Positions 26,224 through 36,107 of a DNA stretch of 64,000 bases are shown in pieces (position 1 is the stretch's first letter; each line of letters begins with the position of its first letter). Under the pieces are notes generated by a model. The model was given only the letters and a program-made list of their open reading frames with translations. It was not told the origin of the DNA and did not search any database. Origin of the DNA: an uncultured Muribaculaceae bacterium. Lineage in GTDB: Bacteria; Bacteroidota; Bacteroidia; Bacteroidales; Muribaculaceae. The DNA lies in the NCBI GenBank assembly GCA_910587475.1, contig CAJUMR010000006.1, forward strand, positions 30,381-94,380, given 5' to 3'. The position numbers and the translations under genes were made by a program.

Positions 26224-27543
26224 TTATTCGTCGCGCAGGGCGTCGACTGGGTTGATGTTGGCGGCGTGGCGGGCAGGGAAATATGTGCCGATTACCACGC
26301 AGACAATGATGATTGCATAGACTATGGCCGACACTATGGCGAAATGCGCGCCGAAGTTTTCGACCCATGTGCCGGAGTCGATAAACATCACATTGTTGCC
26401 ATGACCGGTGTTGAGACCTTCGGCAACGGCGTATTGCAGGAATATCAGATCACCGATCGCGAAGGCTATCGTTGCCATGACGATGCTTTCGCCTATGAGC
26501 ATTCTGATCAGCTGTCCGCTTCCGGCACCGAATGATCTGAGGACACCCATCTCCTTGACGCGTTTGCCGGTCTGGAGCCATACGCATCCCGTGACGCCGA
26601 GTATCAGATTGGTGAGAAACAGTGCGGCCAGGGCGAAGTTCATATATCGTTTTGCCGTCAGTCCTCTTGAATCTTCTACCGACGAGATAAGCGACAACTG
26701 ATCGTTGACGCCGGTCACGTAATAATTGCCTTCACGAAGTTCGGTATTGATGGTTTTCACATAGTTGTTGACATAATCAGCCGAGTTGACGCCCTCCTTT
26801 AAGCGAAGAACGATAGAGAACTGTTTGTTGGCTGATGGTCCTTCGGGATCCCAGCATTGGAATGCAAGACCTCCGGTGCGGGTGAATGTCTGGTAGCGGA
26901 TGTCCTTGATGATGCCGACAACGTTGAGAGAGATTGTGTCGTTTTCGCCGTATGGCATGATGAAGCGTTTGCCGTGGATGCCGCGTCGGTCGGGCCAGTA
27001 TGCGCGGTCGACCGATTCGGTGATGATCTGGTCGCCTTCGCTGAAAGTGCGGTTTTCAAGTTCTTCGATGCTCGGAGATCCTTCCGCGGCCTCGACGCCG
27101 TAAGCGCTGAGCGGTTTTTCACCGGCGGGAAACATTATCGAATAGGTGTAGCCTGCCAATGTGTCGACGGCCGGGTTGCCTGTCGACAGTTGGTCGATCG
27201 ATGTCCCCTGGTCGTTTATGTGCATGTGGACACGTGCGCTGCACTCTACCATAGGCAGTCGCGAAGCTTTGCCGAGCAGAGCGCGATAGGCGTCGGCGTT
27301 GGCTGCTGAGTCGGCATACTCCTCGCGGTAGAGTTTCGATTGTCTGGGCAGGGTGGATATCTCGACATTGACTACGCGGTCGGCGTCGTAGCCTAAAGGC
27401 ATGTATCGGTCGTGCAGCCCTACAGCCGCATCATCGATTATCACCCACGATAGTATCGTGATCAGTATCAGTTCGGCGAAGATCCATGCGTTGGCACGGC
27501 GGCGGTTCCAGAGATTTTTAAATATGATTTTCAACATGATCAT
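26224..27543 (-). CDS. FtsX/MacB-type ABC permease, type II, sixth in operon
   Basis: 439 residues; an ATG two codons downstream (27537) aligns better with the other type II starts. The gene overlaps the fifth permease stop by 4 bases. It has the type II N-terminus 'LKIIFKNLWNRRRANAW', a periplasmic domain and the FtsX loop 'LQTGKRVKEMGVLRSFGAG'. The end 'NPVDALRDE' is conserved. The 3' end of the gene is nearly identical to that of the eighth permease gene, which points to recent duplication or gene conversion. Confidence 0.9.
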   Translation of the reverse strand: MIMLKIIFKNLWNRRRANAWIFAELILITILSWVIIDDAAVGLHDRYMPLGYDADRVVNVEISTLPRQSKLYREEYADSAANADAYRALLGKASRLPMVECSARVHMHINDQGTSIDQLSTGNPAVDTLAGYTYSIMFPAGEKPLSAYGVEAAEGSPSIEELENRTFSEGDQIITESVDRAYWPDRRGIHGKRFIMPYGENDTISLNVVGIIKDIRYQTFTRTGGLAFQCWDPEGPSANKQFSIVLRLKEGVNSADYVNNYVKTINTELREGNYYVTGVNDQLSLISSVEDSRGLTAKRYMNFALAALFLTNLILGVTGCVWLQTGKRVKEMGVLRSFGAGSGQLIRMLIGESIVMATIAFAIGDLIFLQYAVAEGLNTGHGNNVMFIDSGTWVENFGAHFAIVSAIVYAIIIVCVVIGTYFPARHAANINPVDALRDE

Positions 27544-28823
27544 TTGTCTTTAAGGGAGTTGACAATAGGTCGGCGCAGTGAAAGCCATGCGGGTGCGAGC
27601 GCCGAGAGAATATTCAGGATAATGCAAACCGCAAATGCAAACGCGAAGATCGCCGGGGCAAACATCATGTCGGGCGTCAGCCTCACGACATACGAGTTGT
27701 CGATGTCAGAGCCGCCGATGCTGGCAAACAGCCACCCGGCCTCGGTCGACATGATGAACCATGAGAATATCAGGCCGATGGCACCACCTATGATCGTAAG
27801 CAGCAGGTTTTCCCACAGCACTTGGCTGAGAAGATGTCGGTCAGTGGCTCCGAACGATTTGCGCAGACCGAGTTCGCTGCTGCGCGAGTCCATGCGTCCC
27901 GAGATCATACCGCTGAGGTTCAGCGCCGGAACGAGCAGCAGCACAAGCAGTATGAGACTGTTGTGGCGCAGAGCCTCGGCCCAGTCAAAATTAGTATCGC
28001 CCGGCCACTCTTTGAAAGCCATTGTAAGAATTGATTCAGGCTGATCCCACAGCGACAGTTTGTGGCCTTCGTGATCGGCGTTGTAACGGCTTTCCATTGC
28101 GCGTGTCTCAGCTTTGAGCGCGTCGAGATTGTCGGTGAGCATGACGGCCTTGTAGCTGCCCATGAACGGTTTTGTTGGGTGAGGATCGGCAAATCCGTCA
28201 ACCGATGTGTAAGGAACGATGATGTGGGCAAACGAAGTGGCGTTGATGGCGCTGCCTTCGCTGAACACTCCGCAGACTGTGTAGTTGGTGAAGTCGATCG
28301 AGACTGTCTTTCCGACGACTCCATCAGTCGTACCGAAGATTTTTTCGGCAGTGAAATCGCTGATAGCGGCTTTCTTGATGCCGCTTTCGAAGTCGATCTG
28401 CGAGAATGGTGAGCCGTCGATAAATTCGTAGCTGAATACTTTGAAAAACGCCGGGTCGGCCGGTTTCAGTTTGATATTCAGGTCAGGTCGGCCATCATCG
28501 AAATTGACGGCGTGGGGAAGCCACAGTTCTACATATGCCGATATGTCGGTGGCGTTCTTGAGTTTATAGATGTAGTCTTTGATTCCGAGTAGTGAAATGC
28601 CTGACTGAGACATACTTTTACCCTCGCGCTCCTCGGCAGACGTGATTTCAGCTTGACGCGAGCGGTTGTACTCAGGATAGACCGGAGCGATTTTCACATA
28701 ATAGACTATGCCGAACAATGTGGTCGACGTTATGGCCAGAGCTGTGCCGAAGATGTAGATGCCCGAGAACAGTTTGTTCTGTCGGAGCAGCTGCCATGCT
28801 TGTTTGAAGTGGGTGATTAGCAT
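27540..28823 (-). CDS. FtsX/MacB-type ABC permease, type I, fifth in operon
   Basis: 427 residues from the ATG at 28823, where the conserved type I start 'MLITHFKQAWQLLRQNK' begins. The frame stays open 26 codons upstream, but that stretch covers the intergenic gap and has no counterpart in the paralogues. A membrane helix, periplasmic MacB_PCD-like domain and FtsX helices follow, with loop 'RMDSRSSELGLRKSFGA'. It is coupled to the sixth permease by a 4-base overlap, the tightest link of the four pairs. Confidence 0.9.
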   Translation of the reverse strand: MLITHFKQAWQLLRQNKLFSGIYIFGTALAITSTTLFGIVYYVKIAPVYPEYNRSRQAEITSAEEREGKSMSQSGISLLGIKDYIYKLKNATDISAYVELWLPHAVNFDDGRPDLNIKLKPADPAFFKVFSYEFIDGSPFSQIDFESGIKKAAISDFTAEKIFGTTDGVVGKTVSIDFTNYTVCGVFSEGSAINATSFAHIIVPYTSVDGFADPHPTKPFMGSYKAVMLTDNLDALKAETRAMESRYNADHEGHKLSLWDQPESILTMAFKEWPGDTNFDWAEALRHNSLILLVLLLVPALNLSGMISGRMDSRSSELGLRKSFGATDRHLLSQVLWENLLLTIIGGAIGLIFSWFIMSTEAGWLFASIGGSDIDNSYVVRLTPDMMFAPAIFAFAFAVCIILNILSALAPAWLSLRRPIVNSLKDK

Positions 28824-28857
28824 ATTGAAGTGTTGTCTGATTGATCTGATAATGTTG

Positions 28858-30165
28858 TTACTCGTCCCGCAGTGCGTCGACAGGCGAAATGCGGCTCGCA
28901 TGTCTTGCGGGAAAGTATGTTCCGATGCACACGCATATTATTAAGATTACATAGATAATAGCCGACACTATCGCGAAATGGGCAGTGAAGTCGTTGACCC
29001 ATGACGCTGTCGGGAGATACATGCTGTTTTCTTCAAAACCTTCTGACAGATTGTTGGAAAATGCGTATTGAAGATATATGATCTCGCCAATGACAAATGC
29101 CGCTGAGGCGAGCACTAAGGCTTCTCCGAAGAGCATTTTCATGATTTTTGAGCGGCTTGCGCCATATGAGCGCAGCACTCCGAGTTCGTTGATGCGCTTA
29201 CCTGTCTGCAGCCATACAGATCCAGTGACACCGAGTACCAGATTGAGCAGAAACAGCGTCGCAACAAACAGCATTATATCGCGTTTGGATGTTATGCCGC
29301 AGATGTATTCGCCTTCTTCCATCAGTTGTCGCTGGCTTTTGACCGATCTTACAAAGAAATTGCCGATCGACAGATCTTCGGTGATATGGTCGTGATGGTC
29401 ATTGAAGTATGAGTCCGCGTCGATCCCTTCTTGCAAACGCACGACAAGAGTAAGCTCGTTGATGTATTGGGGCGGCGTGGGCGTAGCTCCGCGTATGACC
29501 AGCGCGTTTGTGCGCACGTGAGCCTTGTAACGGACATCTTTAATAATACCGACGACGTTGAGGTACGCCGTGTCGGGCCTAAACGGGTCGATGAAGCGTT
29601 TGCCGTTAATGCCGCGTCGGTCTGGCCAGTATGCACGGTCGACAGCCTCGGTTATGATCAGTTCATTTGTGCCGAGTGGGCGAGACTCAAGTTCCTTGAT
29701 CGATGGCGATCCTTCGGCAGCCTCTAAGCCATATGTTGTCAGCGGACGAGTCGAAATGTCGAAATTGGCCATGAACAAGCCGGGCATGTCTTTGTCGGCA
29801 GAGTCGGCAGACTTCAGACTGATTGACATTGATGAAGAACCGTTGATGCCCGCGAAGCAATCGGTGACACTCTCAACGTAGGGCAGGTGAGAGGCCTTAC
29901 TTATGAGATTTTCGTAGAGTTTGCGCGCCTTGTCGGGATTGTCATATTCATCGTCATACTGTGATGAATTGGGCGGATAGCTGTCGATCTCGATATTGAC
30001 GATGCGGTCGGGATCGTAACCCGGATAGGAATTGATGTCGTAGATGCCGACAATGGACGGATCGAGTATCACCCATGTCAGCACGGTCACGATAATAAGC
30101 TCGGCAAATAGCCATGCGTTGCGTGATCGGCAATTCCAAAGGTTTTTGATGATTATTCTAAGCAT
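28858..30165 (-). CDS. FtsX/MacB-type ABC permease, type II, fourth in operon
   Basis: 435 residues. Type II start 'RIIIKNLWNCRSRNAW', periplasmic domain more divergent than in the other copies, FtsX loop 'LQTGKRINELGVLRSYGAS' and end 'ISPVDALRDE'. It follows the third permease by 7 bases. The 34-base gap to the fifth permease marks the border between pairs. The periplasmic part differs most between copies, while helices and loops stay alike, which suggests the pairs differ in what they contact outside the membrane. Confidence 0.9.
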   Translation of the reverse strand: MLRIIIKNLWNCRSRNAWLFAELIIVTVLTWVILDPSIVGIYDINSYPGYDPDRIVNIEIDSYPPNSSQYDDEYDNPDKARKLYENLISKASHLPYVESVTDCFAGINGSSSMSISLKSADSADKDMPGLFMANFDISTRPLTTYGLEAAEGSPSIKELESRPLGTNELIITEAVDRAYWPDRRGINGKRFIDPFRPDTAYLNVVGIIKDVRYKAHVRTNALVIRGATPTPPQYINELTLVVRLQEGIDADSYFNDHHDHITEDLSIGNFFVRSVKSQRQLMEEGEYICGITSKRDIMLFVATLFLLNLVLGVTGSVWLQTGKRINELGVLRSYGASRSKIMKMLFGEALVLASAAFVIGEIIYLQYAFSNNLSEGFEENSMYLPTASWVNDFTAHFAIVSAIIYVILIICVCIGTYFPARHASRISPVDALRDE

Positions 30166-30172
30166 TTTCAGT

Positions 30173-31462
30173 CTATTTCAATGATTTGACAATCGGGCGG
30201 CGCAATGCAATCCAGGCCGGGATAATGGCCGACATGAGATTGAGGGCCACGCATACGGCAAACGAGAAGCCGAACATCGCCGGAGCAAACATCATGTCGG
30301 GTGTCAATCTGACAGTCAACGCGCGGTTGATAGCGATGCTGTGGTTTGTGCCAATGTTTGAAAGTGTCAGGGTTGCGTCGGTCGAGAGCACGATCCATGT
30401 CAGCACCAGTCCGAAAAGGCCTCCGACAATCGTAAGTATCAGATTTTCCCACAGAACCTGACTGAGCAGTCTCCCTTGGGTTGCCCCGAATGATTTTCTT
30501 ATGCTGAGTTCGCTGCGGCGCGCATCCATGCGACTTGCTATCATGCCGCTGAGATTTAGTGCCGGTACGACCAGCAGAGTCAGCAGTATCAGCAGGTTGA
30601 AGCGCAGCGCCGTCATGATATCGAAATCATCGTTCCCGTTAGGGTTCAATGCTCTCGTGGTTGATGTCATCGGCTGATCGAGGAAGTTGATCTCCTGTCC
30701 GTCGTGCGAAGTTTTGTATTTACGGGCGTATTCGGCAAATTCAGCATTTAGCGCTGCGAGGTTGTCGGTAAGTATCATTGCTTTGTAGGCGCCTGATAAC
30801 GGAGCATGCGACGAGGTCACCATGTAGTTTGGCAGGACGGTGTAAGGCACAACGGCCTGAGTGAACGACATGCTGTTGATGGCGCTGCCTTCGCGGAATA
30901 CTCCGCAGATCTCATATTCATCGAAATCGAGTGACACGGTTTCGCCGACAGCTCTGACCGGATCACCGAACAGATGTCGGGCCACGCGATCGCTGACCGC
31001 CACACGATGAAGCCCGCTTTCAAAATCTGACTGGCTGAACGGCGCGCCGGCTATGAAGTCATAATTGAGTATCCTGAAGAATGACGGATCAGACATGTGC
31101 ATCACCACATCGATATGGTCTTTAGCTGCCGGAAGCTTTAGCATCTTGAGCTGATAGTTCCCAATGTAACCCGACACAGCCTCGGCGTTTTCCAGATGAT
31201 ACAGAAAATCATTCAGAAAATCATAGGAGAACGCCGCTGTCTGCATTTTGTATCCGTAGGGTGTATCGTACTCAAGCGTCGACAAAGTAACTATCCTGTC
31301 GCGCATGTACTCCGGATAGACCGGAGCGAGCTTGACATAATAGATTACAGCAAATATCGTCGTCGAGGCGATAGCCAGTGCTGTGCCTGCGATGTAGATG
31401 CCCGAGAACAGTTTATTCTGTCTCAGCAGTTGCCATGCTTGTTTTAAGTGGGTGATGATCAT
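30173..31462 (-). CDS. FtsX/MacB-type ABC permease, type I, third in operon
   Basis: 429 residues. Type I signature 'HLKQAWQLLRQNKLFSGIY', a membrane helix, a MacB_PCD-like periplasmic domain (about 50-275) and FtsX helices with loop 'RMDARRSELSIRKSFGATQ'; it ends 'RRPIVKSLK'. It is the first gene after the ATPase (44-base gap) and is paired with the type II gene 7 bases downstream. The size and topology match the other type I copies. Confidence 0.9.
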   Translation of the reverse strand: MIITHLKQAWQLLRQNKLFSGIYIAGTALAIASTTIFAVIYYVKLAPVYPEYMRDRIVTLSTLEYDTPYGYKMQTAAFSYDFLNDFLYHLENAEAVSGYIGNYQLKMLKLPAAKDHIDVVMHMSDPSFFRILNYDFIAGAPFSQSDFESGLHRVAVSDRVARHLFGDPVRAVGETVSLDFDEYEICGVFREGSAINSMSFTQAVVPYTVLPNYMVTSSHAPLSGAYKAMILTDNLAALNAEFAEYARKYKTSHDGQEINFLDQPMTSTTRALNPNGNDDFDIMTALRFNLLILLTLLVVPALNLSGMIASRMDARRSELSIRKSFGATQGRLLSQVLWENLILTIVGGLFGLVLTWIVLSTDATLTLSNIGTNHSIAINRALTVRLTPDMMFAPAMFGFSFAVCVALNLMSAIIPAWIALRRPIVKSLK

Positions 31463-31506
31463 GTCCTGTCAAAGGTTGGTGTCTGGTTGGTGTGGCGGCA
31501 GGCGGT

Positions 31507-32178
31507 TTATTCAACTCTGCGGCCGTCGAAGAAGTGGATTATGCGGTCGGTCGATTTGGCCTGCGATTCGTTGTGGGTGACCATGACGATGGTACGGCCG
31601 TCCTCGCGGTTGAGGTTGTGGAGCAGGTCCATGATCTCACCGCTCATTTTTGAATCGAGGTTACCGCAGGGTTCGTCGGCAAGAACTATCGACGGATTGC
31701 CGACGATGGCGCGTGCGATGGCCACTCGCTGTGCCTGTCCGCCAGAAAGCTGCGACGGCATGTGGTTGACGCGGTGGCTCAGGCCGACTTTTTCGAGGGC
31801 TTCAATGGCGAGTTTTTTGTTGTTGTGCGAACCGTGGCGGTAGATCAGCGGAACGGTGACGTTGTCGAGAACCGACAGGGTCGGTATCAGATGAAAACTC
31901 TGGAACACGAAGCCGAGAGTCTCGTTGCGCAGACGTGCGAGGGCTTTGTCGTTGAGTCCGGCAGTAGGGTGGCCGCATAGTTCGACAGTTCCCGTTGTCG
32001 GGGAGTCGAGAAGGCCGATGATATTGAGCAGAGTCGATTTGCCGCAGCCCGACGGACCCATGATGCTGACAAATTCACCGCTGTTGATGTCGAGGTTCAC
32101 GCTGTCGAGAGCCTGGGTTTCAATAGTTTTGGTACGATAGATTTTTGAAACGTCTGTAAGTTTGATGATTTCTGACAT
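31507..32178 (-). CDS. ABC transporter ATP-binding protein (MacB/LolD class)
   Basis: 223 residues, a complete nucleotide-binding domain. Walker A is 'GPSGCGKST', the Q-loop region 'FVFQSFHLIPTLSVLDNV', the signature 'LSGGQAQR', Walker B 'IVLADEPCGNLD', and the H-switch His lies in 'VMVTHN'. The size and motifs fit the LolD/MacB/FtsE clade that drives FtsX-fold permeases. It is the only ATPase gene in the operon, positioned after the first permease pair and before the other three. It must therefore either power all eight permeases or only the adjacent ones. Confidence 0.95.
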   Translation of the reverse strand: MSEIIKLTDVSKIYRTKTIETQALDSVNLDINSGEFVSIMGPSGCGKSTLLNIIGLLDSPTTGTVELCGHPTAGLNDKALARLRNETLGFVFQSFHLIPTLSVLDNVTVPLIYRHGSHNNKKLAIEALEKVGLSHRVNHMPSQLSGGQAQRVAIARAIVGNPSIVLADEPCGNLDSKMSGEIMDLLHNLNREDGRTIVMVTHNESQAKSTDRIIHFFDGRRVE

Positions 32179-32211
32179 AGTTGTATGATTTTATTTTTAA
32201 TAATTCTGTTG

Positions 32212-33525
32212 TTATTCATCGCGCAAGGCGTCGACCGGGTTGATGTCGGCGGCATGGCGGGCCGGAAAGTAGGTGCCGGCTATCGAGCAGGAGATTATGA
32301 TGATGTAGACAATAGCCGATACGATTGCAAAGTGCTGCCAGAAGCTTGAAACCCAATTTTCGGTGAGTATGAAATCCTCGCTCTGGCCGGCTCCGATGTA
32401 GAGGCCATCCATCAAGGCGTATTGCAGAAACAGCAGGTCGCCGATGACAAACGCCACTGTAGCCAGCACTATAGACTCGCCCGTCAGCAGCGCGATGATG
32501 CCCTGCCGGGTTGCTCCATACGATCGCATCACTCCGAGTTCGCTGACGCGTTTGCCGGTCTGAAGCCACACACATCCTGTCACCCCGACGATAAGATTGA
32601 TCAGAAACAGTGCGGCGATGAAGAAATAGAGGTTGCGTTGGTTCGATATATTCTCCATGTCCTCAATCGACGCTATCATGTCGCGCTGGCTTGTCACCGA
32701 CTTGACATAGTAATTGCCTATGCCGAGTTCCGACGAGATCAGGGGGAGATTGTCTCTGACATATGTCTGCGCGTCGACTCCGTCGCGCAGGCGCAGGGTC
32801 AGTCTCATTGAGTTGTAGAACCTGTTTGATCCTAAATCGGTCGGACGCAGACACACTGCCGATGTGCGGATAAACGATCTGTGGCGGAAATCCTTGACTA
32901 TGCCGGCGATTTTAGTGTGGATGGTGTCGCCGGAGTGATTCCACGATATGAAGTATTTGTCCTTCACTCCGCGTCGGTCAGGCCAGTAGGCCCGGTCGAG
33001 CGACTCGGTGATGATCAAGTCGTTCTCGCCGAGCGGCATGGCTTCCAGTTCTTCGATCGACGGCGAACCCTCGGCTGCGCGTATGCCGTAGGTGCTCAGT
33101 ATCGGTTCGTTGCGCAGATACCTCACGGTAAATGAGCTTTTCACGACCGAGTCAACGGCGGCGTTGCCGGTGCTATGGCCGCCCGACATGTAGCCGAAAT
33201 CGTTGATGCCTTGAACTTCGACGATACATTTTTCGACATCAGGCAGAGCGGCGGCTTTGAGCCTGACTGCGCGGTAGTCATTTTCGCGTGACTCCGGATC
33301 GCATCTGTCCTGATCGAAGTTCTCTGCGCCGTCGGGCAGGCATTCGACAGTGATTTTCACCAGTCTGTCGGCATCGTAGCCAAGGGGGGAGTTGAGATCA
33401 CTGATGCCGACGATTGTAGGATCGATGACGACCCATGTAAGGATTGTCACGATTATGAGTTCGGCAAACAGCCATCCGTTCTGACGGCGGCGGTTCCATA
33501 AATTTTTGAATATGATCTTAAGCAT
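32212..33525 (-). CDS. FtsX/MacB-type ABC permease, type II, second in operon
   Basis: 437 residues. Type II start 'LKIIFKNLWNRRRQNGW', a periplasmic domain of about 230 residues, FtsX helices with loop 'LQTGKRVSELGVMRSYGAT', and the conserved end 'INPVDALRDE'. It lies 7 bases after the first permease and 33 bases before the ATPase, which places pair 1 plus the ATPase as the likely ancestral unit of the operon. Confidence 0.9.
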   Translation of the reverse strand: MLKIIFKNLWNRRRQNGWLFAELIIVTILTWVVIDPTIVGISDLNSPLGYDADRLVKITVECLPDGAENFDQDRCDPESRENDYRAVRLKAAALPDVEKCIVEVQGINDFGYMSGGHSTGNAAVDSVVKSSFTVRYLRNEPILSTYGIRAAEGSPSIEELEAMPLGENDLIITESLDRAYWPDRRGVKDKYFISWNHSGDTIHTKIAGIVKDFRHRSFIRTSAVCLRPTDLGSNRFYNSMRLTLRLRDGVDAQTYVRDNLPLISSELGIGNYYVKSVTSQRDMIASIEDMENISNQRNLYFFIAALFLINLIVGVTGCVWLQTGKRVSELGVMRSYGATRQGIIALLTGESIVLATVAFVIGDLLFLQYALMDGLYIGAGQSEDFILTENWVSSFWQHFAIVSAIVYIIIISCSIAGTYFPARHAADINPVDALRDE

Positions 33526-33532
33526 TGTGTGA

Positions 33533-34819
33533 TTATTTTATACAGTTGACGATTGGTCGGCGCAGCGATAACCACGCGGGTATCACGGCTGACAGCAGGT
33601 TGAGGCATACACAGATAAGAAATGCAAATGCAAACACTGCCGGGGCAAACATCATGTCGGGAGTCAGGTGTATGCTGATATGGCTCTGTAAGTCGCGTGA
33701 CGATCCTCCGATGATCGAAAAAATTCCTGTAGCGTCGGTCGACAGTATGATCCACGTTATCGCCAGACCCGATATGCCGCCGATAATGGTCAGGAACAGA
33801 TTTTCCCACAGCACCTGGCCAAGCAATGTGCGTCTTGTCGCGCCGAACGATTTGCGTATGCCGAGTTCACTGCGCCGCGAGTCCATGCGTCCGGCTATCA
33901 TGCCGCTCAGGTTCAGAGCCGGCACTATAAGGAGAGTCAGCAGTATGAGCAGGTTCATGCGTATGATCTTTTTTATGTCGAAGCTGTCTTCGTCGGGCGA
34001 GAGTTTGAAGGCCTGCAATGTTATTGGCTCAGGTTGGTCCCATATCTCGATCTTCCGGCCGTCGTGCGATGTGACATATCTGCGGACGATCTCGTCGAGT
34101 TCGGCTTTGAGCGCTTCACGGTCGTCGCTGAGAAAAATCACGTCGTAGCGGCCGATAAGTTCGTGCATCCAGCCGCGCGATTTGTAGTATTTGTCCGTGG
34201 TGTAGGGGACCACCACATCGGCATACGACATCTTGTTGATCGCACATCCTTCGCGGAACACACCGCATACCTCATATTTGATGAAATCAACCGTGATGGT
34301 GTTGCCGATGGCCTTCCCGGGGCCGCCGAATATTTCGTCGGCTTTGCGGTCGCTGATCACAGCCTTGCGCAGACCGCTGTCGAAATCGGTCTGACTGAAC
34401 GGTGCTCCTGCGATGAAATCATAGTTGAACACTTCGAAGAATGCCGGATCAGTCGCTTTTAGCTCTGACTGGATCATCGGCCGGTTGTTGCCGGGGTTTA
34501 TCAATGATGGTTCCCAGTTGCTCATGACGGCAGTGATTGCCTGTGCGTTTTTCATCGGATAGATATATTTCGTCAAGGCCTCGTAAGACATGCTGCCCGA
34601 TGTGGCGTAGCCGTTTTCGAGTTCCACTTCCATGTCGGTCAAGGTCGAGATCTTGTCGCGGTTGTATTCCGGGTAGACAGGTGCGAGCTTCACATAGTAG
34701 ATTATTGCGAAAATTGTTGTCGAAGCTATGGCGAGAGCTGTTCCGAAAATATATATTCCCGAAAAGAGTTTGTTCTGCCTCAGCAGATGCCATGCCTGCA
34801 CGAAATGTGTTTTGATCAT
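33533..34819 (-). CDS. FtsX/MacB-type ABC permease, type I, first in operon
   Basis: 428 residues. Type I N-terminus 'QAWHLLRQNKLFSGIY', first membrane helix, MacB_PCD-like periplasmic domain, FtsX helices with loop 'RMDSRRSELGIRKSFGAT' and end 'RRPIVNCIK'. It begins 7 bases after the adaptor gene stop and pairs with the type II gene downstream. This pair is the one closest to adaptor and ATPase. Confidence 0.9.
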   Translation of the reverse strand: MIKTHFVQAWHLLRQNKLFSGIYIFGTALAIASTTIFAIIYYVKLAPVYPEYNRDKISTLTDMEVELENGYATSGSMSYEALTKYIYPMKNAQAITAVMSNWEPSLINPGNNRPMIQSELKATDPAFFEVFNYDFIAGAPFSQTDFDSGLRKAVISDRKADEIFGGPGKAIGNTITVDFIKYEVCGVFREGCAINKMSYADVVVPYTTDKYYKSRGWMHELIGRYDVIFLSDDREALKAELDEIVRRYVTSHDGRKIEIWDQPEPITLQAFKLSPDEDSFDIKKIIRMNLLILLTLLIVPALNLSGMIAGRMDSRRSELGIRKSFGATRRTLLGQVLWENLFLTIIGGISGLAITWIILSTDATGIFSIIGGSSRDLQSHISIHLTPDMMFAPAVFAFAFLICVCLNLLSAVIPAWLSLRRPIVNCIK

Positions 34820-34826
34820 GGTTGAT

Positions 34827-36074
34827 TTATTGTTTTAGTTTGATTGTTTTTGTTCCTTGATAGCGGCTCAGGTCGTTGGTCACGATCTGTTCGCCTTCTG
34901 TAAGGCCCGAGATCACCTCGATGTAGTCGTAGTTGGCCGCGCCGAGCTGAATGTTGCGGCGTTCGATGACATCGCCGTTGCGGACATAGACGCTGTAGGT
35001 GCCCGGTTGGTTGTAGAACGGGGCATTGTCGATGCGGAGCACATCTTTGCTTATTCCCGAATTGACATGGATGTCGCCTTTAAGGCCCGGACGCATCACT
35101 TCAAGACTGTCGCAGTCGGGGCGGACGGTGAATGATATCAGGCCGTTGGTAGCGGTGGGGGCGATGTTGACAATAGTGCCGTCGATATCATAGCCTTTCA
35201 GACGCATGTGGGTGCGGCACCCCTGTGAAATGCGGTTGGCATAGCCGTCGGCGGCTTCGGCTACGATTTTGTAATGACTGAGATCGGCTACGACGGCCAG
35301 TTGTTGGCCCGAGGCGATCTGTGAGCCGATCTTGTCGCTTATCTCGGTGATGGTGGCGCGGCGTGGCGAACGTATTTCGGCGTCGGTGAGAGTGCGTTGC
35401 AGAAGGCCGATCTCACGTTCGCTGATCTCGATGTTGAGCTGGCACACCTTGATCTCGGTTTCGCTGACCGCTTTTTCGTTTTCATATTGTTTTTCAAGTT
35501 GGGCGAGGGATAGCACATCGGAATTCAGGGCGAACTCGGCTTCGCGCACACGGTCGGTAGTGCCGCTGCCGATGCTGTCGAGATACCGTTCGCCGGCGAG
35601 TTCGGCTTCGAGGCGCTTCACCTTCATGCGTGCTACTTTGATGCGCATCTCCAGATCGCTGAGCTTGGTGCGTATATTGGCGTGAAGTTGTTCGAGTTTC
35701 AACCGGTCGACTGCGAGTGCATCGAGTTTCTTCTCATAGTCGGTCCGGGCGTTTTCGATGTCGAGTTTCATGAGAGGGGTGCCTGCTTCGACGACATCTC
35801 CCGGGCGGTGGTACACCTCTATGATACGCGATGAGATCGGCGAGGTGATGATTTCTTCTGTCGACGGTTCGATTCGCGCCGATGCTGACACTGTTGTCTC
35901 TATGTCGCCGCGAGTGACGGTCGAGAATTTAAGATCCGAGGCTTTCACCGATGAGCGGGACCATGAGTAGACGCCCCACACAGCAATGGCTACCGCGACA
36001 ATTGCGATTGCATATTTGACAGCTGTCCGTTTCATTGCCTGCATGCGTTCGGCCTTTGTGATTGTTCTATCCAT
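34827..36074 (-). CDS. HlyD/MacA-type periplasmic adaptor
   Basis: 415 residues. A cytoplasmic N-terminus and one membrane helix (about 20-38) precede a beta-barrel/lipoyl segment ('IIEVYHRPGDVVEAGTPLMKLD'). A long coiled-coil hairpin follows (about 105-235), then the second lipoyl half ('ATITEISDKIGSQIASGQ'). The end is a membrane-proximal domain ('EVISGLTEGEQIVTNDLS'). It links an inner-membrane pump to a TolC-type duct. It is the first gene of the operon, and a sigma-54-like promoter lies just upstream. Other in-frame ATGs exist at 36044 and 36035. Confidence 0.93.
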   Translation of the reverse strand: MDRTITKAERMQAMKRTAVKYAIAIVAVAIAVWGVYSWSRSSVKASDLKFSTVTRGDIETTVSASARIEPSTEEIITSPISSRIIEVYHRPGDVVEAGTPLMKLDIENARTDYEKKLDALAVDRLKLEQLHANIRTKLSDLEMRIKVARMKVKRLEAELAGERYLDSIGSGTTDRVREAEFALNSDVLSLAQLEKQYENEKAVSETEIKVCQLNIEISEREIGLLQRTLTDAEIRSPRRATITEISDKIGSQIASGQQLAVVADLSHYKIVAEAADGYANRISQGCRTHMRLKGYDIDGTIVNIAPTATNGLISFTVRPDCDSLEVMRPGLKGDIHVNSGISKDVLRIDNAPFYNQPGTYSVYVRNGDVIERRNIQLGAANYDYIEVISGLTEGEQIVTNDLSRYQGTKTIKLKQ

Positions 36075-36107
36075 TGATCGAAATGTTGTTTTTTTTGTAC
36101 TAAGATA

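Noticed and set aside
28824..28901. A longer N-terminus for the fifth permease
   Set aside because: None of the other three type I copies has it, and it fills the gap between genes.
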